A stretch of 64,000 nucleotides of DNA from contig NZ_CP059560.1 in NCBI RefSeq assembly GCF_017894385.1, forward strand, positions 1,736,001 through 1,800,000, given 5' to 3'. Made by a program: the position numbers and the translations under genes. The notes beneath the pieces were generated by a model, which did no database searches, had not been told where the DNA came from, and worked only from the letters and a program-made list of their open reading frames with translations. Positions 27,605 to 34,361 of the stretch are shown one piece after another. Position 1 is the stretch's first letter. The number at the start of each line of letters is the position of its first letter. The DNA is from Aromatoleum petrolei. GTDB lineage: Bacteria; Pseudomonadota; Gammaproteobacteria; Burkholderiales; Rhodocyclaceae.

Positions 27605-28711
27605 ATGCTGACTTCCGAAAATTTCAAGCTCCAGATTCGCAATGCCCGCAAGACCTACGGGCCGGTGATTGCACTGGAGAACACCAGCCTGGAAATGCGT
27701 CAGGGCGAATTCCTGACCCTGCTCGGGCCCTCTGGCTCTGGCAAGTCGACGCTGTTGATGGCGATTGCCGGCCTCAACAATCCCGACAGCGGCGCAGTCT
27801 GGATCGACGGCAAGCTGGCCACCTATCTGCCGCCATCCCAGCGCGATATCGGCATGGTGTTCCAGAACTATGCGTTGTTCCCGCACATGACGATCTTCGA
27901 CAACGTCGCCTTCCCGCTGCGCATGCGCAAGGTCGATGCTGCCGCGATCAAGTCGCGTGTGGCCGCCGTGCTCGAGACAGTGCAACTTGGCCATGTTGCG
28001 CAGCGTTTTCCGCGTGAGTTGTCAGGCGGCCAGCAACAGCGCATTGCACTGGCGCGCTGTTTCGTCTACGAGCCTTCGATCATCCTGATGGACGAGCCGC
28101 TCGGCGCGCTCGACAAGAAACTGCGTGACGCCCTGCAGCTCGAGATCAAGCACCTGCACGAAAAAATGGGCATGACGGTGCTCTACGTCACCCACGACCA
28201 GGAAGAGGCGATGGTGATGTCCGACCGCATCTGCCTGATGAACCACGCTGCAATCGAACAGATCGGCACACCGCAGGATCTGTACTTCAGGCCGAAGACC
28301 GTTTTTGCCGCGGATTTTTTGGGTGAGTCCAATCTGATCGACACCGTTGTGAGTGAGATTGAGGGGGAACGCATCAAGGTGACGGCAACCAACGGCAGCA
28401 CGGTCTGCGGACACGCGCAGGCCACCTTCAGAGTCGGCGAAAGCGCGATTGCCATGGTCCGCCCGGAAAGTGTCCGGCTGCTTCGCGCCGACGAAGCTGA
28501 AGAAAACCAGGTCCAGGCAAGCGTCAAGGAGATCATCCTGTCCGGGCCGGTGATCAAGTGCTATGTCGAACTCGCCGGCGGCGCCGAGATGAAGCTGACA
28601 CAACTGACCAGCGGGCCGGTTCACGGTTTGGCGAAAGGCCAGAAGGTGCGCCTGGGCTGGTCGGCCGATCGCACGGTGGTGCTGGCGAACAAGCGGGAGT
28701 TGGCATCATGA
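27605..28711 (+). CDS. ABC transporter ATP-binding protein (PotA-like)
   Basis: This 368-residue ATPase has Walker A LLGPSGSGKST (about 38-48), Q-loop VFQNYALFPHMT, signature LSGGQQQRIALARC, Walker B IILMDEPLGALD and the switch His in THDQEEAM. A TOBE-type beta domain occupies about 280-368, as in PotA and other importers with regulatory tails. The ATG at 27605 was preferred to a TTG four codons upstream. It overlaps the permease gene by four bases (ATGA), so translation is coupled. Confidence 0.95.
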   Translation: MLTSENFKLQIRNARKTYGPVIALENTSLEMRQGEFLTLLGPSGSGKSTLLMAIAGLNNPDSGAVWIDGKLATYLPPSQRDIGMVFQNYALFPHMTIFDNVAFPLRMRKVDAAAIKSRVAAVLETVQLGHVAQRFPRELSGGQQQRIALARCFVYEPSIILMDEPLGALDKKLRDALQLEIKHLHEKMGMTVLYVTHDQEEAMVMSDRICLMNHAAIEQIGTPQDLYFRPKTVFAADFLGESNLIDTVVSEIEGERIKVTATNGSTVCGHAQATFRVGESAIAMVRPESVRLLRADEAEENQVQASVKEIILSGPVIKCYVELAGGAEMKLTQLTSGPVHGLAKGQKVRLGWSADRTVVLANKRELAS

Positions 28712-30525
28712 GCCCGCAAAAGATCGCGGCGGCCTTGCCGGCACAGACGCCCGGCGGGACGAAGCGCCGCAACTCGACCTGGCGCAAGGCCTGGCCGATC
28801 TACCCGGCCCTGCTGTTCCTGGCGATACTGTTCGTGTACCCGATCGTGGTGTTGCTCAGCATGAGCTTTGCCAGCGATGCGGGGGTTGCGGGCTTCGAGC
28901 AGTATTCGCGCCTGCTTTCAAGCCCGGTGTATGCCAAGGTTCTGGCCATCACCTTCAAGACGGCCGGCTGGACCACAGTGATTGCGATGATTGCCGGCTA
29001 CCCGGTGGCCTACCTGATCGCCACCGCCAGGCCAAGCATCTACAAGTTGCTGATCGTCCTGGTGCTGATGCCGTTCTGGACCAGTTTTCTAGTGCGCATC
29101 TTCGCGTGGATGGTGCTGCTCGGACGCCATGGCGCGATCAACGACTTGCTGACGGCTCTCGGGATTGTCGACGCGCCGATCTCGATGATCTACAACTTCA
29201 CCGGCGTATTGATCGGGATGGTGCACGCCATGATGCCGCTGTGTGTGCTGACGATGTTGTCGGTGATGGAGAAGATCGATGGCAACCTGATGAAGGCCGC
29301 CTCGACGCTCGGCGCGCGCAAGGGCTCGATATTTTGGAAGATCTACTTCCCGTTGTCGCTATCTGGCGTAGCCGCCGGTGGTCTGCTGGTGTTCATCACC
29401 TCGCTCGGCTTCTTCATGACGCCGGCCCTGCTCGGCGGCGCGGGCGAGACGATGATCGTGCAAGAGATCATCTTCCAGGTGCAGAACATGCTGAATTGGC
29501 GCTTTGCGGGCGCGGTGTCGGTGCTGTTGCTGGTTTCGGCACTGATCGTCTTCGTGATCTATGACGCCTTGCTTGGCCTGTCCACTCTGTCGGGTGAGTC
29601 AGGCGGGGCGCGTGCCAACCTGATCGGTCGGATTTCATCTCAGGTTGGTGGCCAGATCCTCTCGGTTCTGGCCTGGATCTTCGACAGCGCCGGCGCCTTG
29701 TTCGACAAGATGATGCCTGCGCGCGGCGACAAGCCGCGCAAGCAGCAAGGTGCCAGATTGCTGTGGATCGGCGGTTTGGCGGCGATCGGCTTCCTCGTCT
29801 TGCCGGCGTTGTTCGTCATCCCGATCTCGTTCACGCAAGACAGCTTCTTGTCCTGGCCGCCGAACGGCTTCACCTTGAAGTGGTATCAAGCCGTCTTCGC
29901 CGACGGTCGCTGGGGCGGGGCTGCAGGCCGTTCGTTCATCGTGGCGTTGCTGGCAGCCGCGGGTGGGACGCTGATCGGCGTGCCCGCTGCATTCTTCCTC
30001 GTTCGCCAGCGCATGGCGGGCAAGACTGCGCTGCTCGCCTTCTTGATGGCGCCGATGATCCTGCCGCACATCATCGTTGCCGTCGCGCTGTTCTATGTCT
30101 TCTCTCAGATCGGCTTGATCGGGACCACGTTTGGCCTGGTGCTGGGGCACACCGTGCTGACGATTCCCTATGTGGTGATCACAGTGATGGCCGTGATCAA
30201 AGGCTATGACATCCGCCTCGATCATGCGGCCTGGACGCTGGGGGCATCCCGTGTCAAGACCTTTTGGCACATCACCATACCGGTTCTGAAGTCCGGCCTG
30301 ATCGCCGCGTTCATGTTCGCCTTCATCACCTCGTTCGACGAATTGACGATTGCGCTGTTCCTGACCGGAGGGGAGATAACTACCTTGCCCAAGCTGATGT
30401 GGGACGACGCGCTGCTCAAGGTCAGCCCGATGCTCGCCGCGGTGGCCACCCTGTTGCTGGCATTCATGACTGTGCTGATCCTGGCATCGGCCGGGCTGCA
30501 GCGGCGCGGCAGCAAGCCGGCCTGA
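28708..30525 (+). CDS. fused ABC permease (PotB-like plus PotC-like halves)
   Basis: This 605-residue membrane protein joins two complete importer permeases. Half one (about 25-325) has about six membrane segments and an EAA-type coupling loop in the region AASTLGARKGSIFWKIYFPL. Half two (about 350-600) has another set and its own loop DHAAWTLGASRVKTFWHITIPV. PotB and PotC are normally separate, about 280 residues each. Here the linker (about 325-350) is polar and Arg/Lys-rich. The start is fixed by the ATGA overlap with the ATPase gene. One chain would supply both membrane subunits. Confidence 0.93.
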   Translation: MSPQKIAAALPAQTPGGTKRRNSTWRKAWPIYPALLFLAILFVYPIVVLLSMSFASDAGVAGFEQYSRLLSSPVYAKVLAITFKTAGWTTVIAMIAGYPVAYLIATARPSIYKLLIVLVLMPFWTSFLVRIFAWMVLLGRHGAINDLLTALGIVDAPISMIYNFTGVLIGMVHAMMPLCVLTMLSVMEKIDGNLMKAASTLGARKGSIFWKIYFPLSLSGVAAGGLLVFITSLGFFMTPALLGGAGETMIVQEIIFQVQNMLNWRFAGAVSVLLLVSALIVFVIYDALLGLSTLSGESGGARANLIGRISSQVGGQILSVLAWIFDSAGALFDKMMPARGDKPRKQQGARLLWIGGLAAIGFLVLPALFVIPISFTQDSFLSWPPNGFTLKWYQAVFADGRWGGAAGRSFIVALLAAAGGTLIGVPAAFFLVRQRMAGKTALLAFLMAPMILPHIIVAVALFYVFSQIGLIGTTFGLVLGHTVLTIPYVVITVMAVIKGYDIRLDHAAWTLGASRVKTFWHITIPVLKSGLIAAFMFAFITSFDELTIALFLTGGEITTLPKLMWDDALLKVSPMLAAVATLLLAFMTVLILASAGLQRRGSKPA

Positions 30526-30530
30526 AATGA

Positions 30531-30570
30531 CCCCGCCACGCTCACTTCGTTGGCTGCGCTCCCCCGAGGG
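30531..30570. repeat. GC-rich intergenic sequence of Comamonadaceae style
   Basis: A stretch containing CACGCTCACTTCGT and GCTCCCCCGAGGG follows the permease gene. Similar sequences are, from memory, common between genes in Comamonadaceae (Burkholderiales). If that is right, it hints at the donor of the cargo genes. Confidence 0.3.
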
Positions 30571-30627
30571 ACCTCAGTACTTCGAAACGGCCGGGCGGTA
30601 CTGTGAGATAGGTAAAGGAGCAGTTTG

Positions 30628-31362
30628 ATGCAAATGCAAGGCGGGCAAAACATCTGTGGCATCCCGATTGGCGTGCTGTGCCTGGAGTCGTACTTCCCGA
30701 AGCCGCCAGGGCATATCAAGTGCCCCAGCAGCTTTCGCTTTCCGATTGCCTACAAGGTCATCAACGGTGTGACGGTCGCGAAGCTGCTGCGTGAGCCCAG
30801 TGGAGCGCAGCTGGATCATTTCATCGCCGCAGCGCGAGAGCTCGAAGCCGAAGGTGTTCGCGCGATCACCGGCAGTTGCGGCTTTCTGGCGCTTTACCAG
30901 CAGGAGCTGGCAGCCGCGGTCCAGGTGCCGGTATTTGCTTCCAGCCTGTTGCAGGTGCCATTGGTTCGTCGGATGCTGCGACCGGACCAGAAAGTGGGCG
31001 TCTTGACTGCCCACAAGGCGAGCCTGACACCGGCGCACCTGCGCGCCGTCGGTGTTGACGAGGGCATGGTCTGCCTGTCGGGCATGGAGGGACAGCCCGA
31101 GTTCAGCGACGTCATTCTGGAGGGCAAGCGCCATTCGATGGATCTTGCCAAGGTGGAGTCAGAAGTAGTCGAGGTTGCGGTCTTGCTAGCGAAGGCCAAG
31201 CCGGAGGTCGGCGCGATCGTGCTTGAGTGCACCGACATGCCGCCGTTTGCGCACCGGATTCAGCAGCAAACGGGATTGCCGGTGTTTGATCTTTCCACGC
31301 TGACGAACATGGTCGGCGAAGCGGTCAACCGTCAGCCGTACAGCGGAATATGGCCGCGCTGA
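30628..31362 (+). CDS. Asp/Glu/hydantoin racemase-superfamily protein
   Basis: This 244-residue protein has the two-cysteine layout of the Asp/Glu racemase superfamily: one in ITGSCGFLA (near 84) and one in VLECTDMPP (near 199), each able to act as acid or base. Members include amino-acid and hydantoin racemases, maleate isomerase and arylmalonate decarboxylase, so the reaction is open. The ATG at 30628 follows an AAAGGAG site. It lies between importer and FAD oxidase. A racemase making the D-form for the DadA-like enzyme is a reasonable inference. Confidence 0.82.
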   Translation: MQMQGGQNICGIPIGVLCLESYFPKPPGHIKCPSSFRFPIAYKVINGVTVAKLLREPSGAQLDHFIAAARELEAEGVRAITGSCGFLALYQQELAAAVQVPVFASSLLQVPLVRRMLRPDQKVGVLTAHKASLTPAHLRAVGVDEGMVCLSGMEGQPEFSDVILEGKRHSMDLAKVESEVVEVAVLLAKAKPEVGAIVLECTDMPPFAHRIQQQTGLPVFDLSTLTNMVGEAVNRQPYSGIWPR

Positions 31363-31386
31363 GCCGGTGACAAAAAGGAGCAAGAG

Positions 31387-32682
31387 ATGTCTGCAGGATC
31401 TGGCGCACGGCGCGAGGTAACGATTGTCGGCGCCGGCATTGTCGGCATATCGGCCGCCATCAATTTGCAGCGCGATGGCTGCAAGGTCACCGTCGTCGAC
31501 CGCGGTCCTCCTGGCGAGGGAACCTCCATGGGGAATGCCGGCGTATTTGCCAGTTGCGGGTTCGTCCCGGTAGCGACACCGGGCTTCGCATGGAAAGCAC
31601 CAGGCATGTTGATGGACCCACTAGGCCCGCTATCGCTCAGATGGTCGTATATGCCGCGGATGATTCCATGGCTGGTCAGCTTCCTTCGAAACAGCTCACC
31701 GCAGGCAGTGGAGCGGATTGCCGACGCCATGAGCGCGCTCGTCGGCAGCAGCGTCGAGGATCATCTGGCCTTGGCGGCCGGCACAGGGGCCGAGCAATGG
31801 GTGCGGCCGTCGCCTTATCTCTATGTCTACGCGGACGAAGCTGCGTTCTTGGCCGAGTCTTATGCCTGGGGACTGCGGCGCGCGCGTGGAGTGAAGTGGG
31901 CCACGCTGCGGGGCGACGCAGTACGCGAGTTCGAGCCGGCTCTGGGCTCAGATTACCGATTTGCGGTGGTACTCGAGCGCCACGGCTATACGCCTGACCC
32001 GCTGCAACTGGTCACGGCTTTGGCGGCGCATTTCGTCCGCGAAGGCGGCACCGTCTTGCAGCGTGAAGTCAAGGATATCGAGATTGGCGCCGACGGCCCC
32101 ACCCGGCTGCTCACCGATCAAGGCCCGGTCGATATCGGGCGGCTGGTGATCAGCGCCGGTGCCTGGTCCGGCCGCCTGGCTGCGCGGCTCGGCAGCCCGG
32201 TGCCGCTGGAAAGCGAGCGTGGCTACCACGTCACCCTGCAAGAGCCGGGGCTGATGCCGCGTTACCCGATCATGTCGACCGGCGGCAAGTTCGTTGCGAC
32301 ACCGATGGCCTGCGGCCTGCGCGCTGCCGGAATCGTCGAATTCGGTGGCCTTGATGCACCAGCAAAGCCGGACATGACGCTGCGCCTGCTCAAGCATGTG
32401 AAGAACCTCTTTCCTGGGGTGTCGACAGAGAAGTACACCGAGTGGATGGGGCACAGGCCATCGCTGCCGGACAGCTTGCCAGTGATCAGCCGCTCACCGC
32501 ATTTCGAGTCGGTATTCTTCGCCTTCGGCCATCAACATGTGGGCATCACCGCGGGGCCCAAGACCGGGCGCCTAGTGGCCGATATGGTGGCAGGCCGCGT
32601 GCCGACCATCGATATCAGCCCTTTCAGCGTCAACCGATTCCAGGCTGCACGCCGGCCTGTGGCCGACCCGGCAATGGCGTAG
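31387..32682 (+). CDS. DadA-like FAD-dependent D-amino-acid dehydrogenase or amine oxidase
   Basis: This 431-residue flavoprotein of the DAO family has the N-terminal dinucleotide loop VTIVGAGIVGISAAINLQRDG (residues 11-31), GTSMGNAG flavin contact near 43, and the C-terminal FAD-site segment FAFGHQHVGITAGPKTGRLVADM. It is close in design to DadA and related enzymes that oxidise D-amino acids, sarcosine-like amines or opines to imines. It has an AAAGGAG site. The RidA-like gene directly after it would clear the imine product. Confidence 0.88.
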   Translation: MSAGSGARREVTIVGAGIVGISAAINLQRDGCKVTVVDRGPPGEGTSMGNAGVFASCGFVPVATPGFAWKAPGMLMDPLGPLSLRWSYMPRMIPWLVSFLRNSSPQAVERIADAMSALVGSSVEDHLALAAGTGAEQWVRPSPYLYVYADEAAFLAESYAWGLRRARGVKWATLRGDAVREFEPALGSDYRFAVVLERHGYTPDPLQLVTALAAHFVREGGTVLQREVKDIEIGADGPTRLLTDQGPVDIGRLVISAGAWSGRLAARLGSPVPLESERGYHVTLQEPGLMPRYPIMSTGGKFVATPMACGLRAAGIVEFGGLDAPAKPDMTLRLLKHVKNLFPGVSTEKYTEWMGHRPSLPDSLPVISRSPHFESVFFAFGHQHVGITAGPKTGRLVADMVAGRVPTIDISPFSVNRFQAARRPVADPAMA

Positions 32683-32741
32683 CGGCAATGCCGGCTTGCC
32701 GGTACCGTGCAATGCAAACAAGCGACTCAGGAGATCTACAA

Positions 32742-33101
32742 ATGACTTCGTCCATCGATCGCCAGCATACTGGTCCCCGGATGAGCAAGATCGTGCGCCA
32801 TGCCGGCCTGGTATACCTTTGCGGCCAGACGTCGTCGGATTCCGAGGTCACCGACATAGCGGGGCAGACTGCTGAGGTGATTTCGCGGATCGACGCCTTG
32901 CTGGCTGAGGCCGGAACCGACAAATCGAGGTTGTTGTCGGTGCTGATTCATCTCAAATCGATCAACGACTTTGCGGCGATGAACGCCGTCTGGGAAGGCT
33001 GGGTCGCGAAAGGAACAGCGCCGGCGCGAACGACTGTCGAGGCGCGACTGGCAAGCCCAGCGTTGCTGGTGGAAATGACGGTGGTGGCGGCCGCGGGATG
33101 A
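32742..33101 (+). CDS. RidA-family enamine/imine deaminase
   Basis: This 119-residue protein is a small YjgF/RidA-type trimer-forming protein that hydrolyses reactive enamines and imines. It shows GLVYLCGQTSS near residues 22-32, the internal QTAEVISRIDALLAEAGTDKSRLL stretch and PARTTVEARLASPALLVEMTVVA with the conserved Arg and final acidic residue. The ATG at 32742 follows a CAGGAG site. It is the last gene of the cargo operon and fits as the partner of the FAD oxidase. Confidence 0.92.
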   Translation: MTSSIDRQHTGPRMSKIVRHAGLVYLCGQTSSDSEVTDIAGQTAEVISRIDALLAEAGTDKSRLLSVLIHLKSINDFAAMNAVWEGWVAKGTAPARTTVEARLASPALLVEMTVVAAAG

Positions 33102-33139
33102 ATGGCGGCTGACCGGCGTGGGCAACCATCACGGTGTCT

Positions 33140-33460
33140 TCATCGGCGGCAAATGTCGCCCGCATCCAGCGCGCGCTTCAGCATGTCGACAGCTGAGTTG
33201 GCGGGTGGGGGAGGGGTGGTGTCCTTGGCCTCTGCTAGCTTGCCTTCGGCTGGCGCCTCGGGCTCGACCAGGCTGTCGTAGTAGCGGAACTCGTGGCAGC
33301 TCTTGGCCCAGTGCTTGTTGGTGTTGCGGCGGTTGCCGATGCCGATGAGGGTCCGGCCTGCAGCCTTGATCTTCTGGGGCACGGGCATGAAGTCGCTGTC
33401 GCCACCGACGAGGACAACTGCCTCGCGATGCTGCAGCGTCGTCCCGGCGAGAGTCTGCAT
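33140..33460 (-). pseudogene. C-terminal fragment of a NYN-domain (LabA-like) protein
   Basis: The frame carries the C-terminal half of a NYN (PIN-like nuclease) domain: VVLVGGDSDFMPVPQKIK, then GIGNRRNTNKHW and FRYYDSL, with a proline-rich tail. The conserved N-terminal half with its first Asp residues is missing. Sequence upstream of about 33432 in this frame no longer looks like the family. LabA-like proteins of this type are about 180-250 residues long, so this is a remnant of a metal-dependent RNA-processing-type protein. Confidence 0.7.
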
Positions 33461-33544
33461 CAGTTGCTCGTCCGACTCGATGACGCCATCGCCCGTGCCT
33501 ACGATAACGAGCTCTTCACCGACGAGATCAACGGCCAGGACTGA
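33425..33544 (+). pseudogene. 3' end of an unidentified gene
   Basis: A + strand frame reading RRPGESLHQLL then RLDDAIARAYDNELFTDEI shows coding-like third-position GC and protein-like spacing of charges, ending at a stop at 33544. Upstream of about 33425 it runs into the NYN fragment on the other strand and loses that character. It looks like the last 38 codons of a small gene cut at the same junction. No family is named with confidence. Confidence 0.4.
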
Positions 33545-33698
33545 GTCAAAGAAAGGGCAGCCGCGCCACCCCCCGGCTAGGTATGGGATTGCCGGACGGC
33601 TACTCAGTTCATGGGGCCGCTTTGGGTCGTTTTGAGCCAGTCAGGTCGGACGCGATTCAGTGGCCATCTGCATGCGATTTCGCAACTGGCGCGGCGGG

Positions 33699-34361
33699 TC
33701 AGTCGTTTAGGACCTTGCGAATCGCCCGGGCAAAGCCCACCTCGAACACGGTACGGCCGCGCTCGTTGAGGATTTCGCCATGGCTGCCTTCCTTCAGGCC
33801 CCGCTCGTCGAGGTAGTCAGCCGACACCGCCTTCTGTAAAGCGACGCGCTCGGACGGGGTCAGTTGCGCGGACAGGGCGAGGACGGCCACCGGCTGCGCC
33901 CCGGGCGCGGATGAGACGGTTGCGCCTAACGGGCGGCGGTCGACAGTGACCTGCGTGTTGGCCTTCAGCACGTTGAGCTGCGCCTTGAGCTTGTCGCGCT
34001 CGGCGATGATGGCCTGCATGATGGAGCGGAGGGCCGGGTCCTCGATGCGCATCAAGTAGTCATGGCTCGCCAGGGTCTTCGGGGGCTTCGGTGCGGGCGG
34101 TCCGGCGTAGGCACCCCAGGCTTCGATGAGCGCCTTGTAGTCCGCCGACTGGGCGTTGTAGAGCGCACGGCCCTTCATGATGCCTTCGGCTTCGGCCAGG
34201 CGGCCGATGGCTGCAAGCGAGAAATCGCGCGAGCCGGTCGCATGCTGCCTGCGACAGAGCTCGTGCATCTTCTCGAGGTTCCCCCGCCGGTTCGAGCGCG
34301 CGGCCTTGGCAAGCAGGGACTGCAGGACCGCGTCCGGGTGGATGTCGGTCGCGCCGTTCAT
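33699..34361 (-). CDS. gmtX: small recombination partner protein, GmtX-like
   Basis: This 220-residue soluble protein has a helical N-terminal region with ANLEKMHELCRRQH-type charge pattern (near 28-41), a short central helix likely to coil (about 110-130), and an Arg/Lys-rich C-terminal part. It overlaps the preceding integrase gene by four bases (ATGA). Its place as third and smallest member after two tyrosine recombinases matches GmtX of the Gamma-Mobile-Trio, as I remember that family; Tn554 has a comparable small third protein, TnpC. The name rests on order and size more than motifs. Confidence 0.65.
   Translation of the reverse strand: MNGATDIHPDAVLQSLLAKAARSNRRGNLEKMHELCRRQHATGSRDFSLAAIGRLAEAEGIMKGRALYNAQSADYKALIEAWGAYAGPPAPKPPKTLASHDYLMRIEDPALRSIMQAIIAERDKLKAQLNVLKANTQVTVDRRPLGATVSSAPGAQPVAVLALSAQLTPSERVALQKAVSADYLDERGLKEGSHGEILNERGRTVFEVGFARAIRKVLND

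Noticed and set aside
33293-33544. A complete 83-residue + strand gene
   Set aside because: Only the part after about 33425 looks coding. The first part lies opposite the well-conserved NYN domain fragment.
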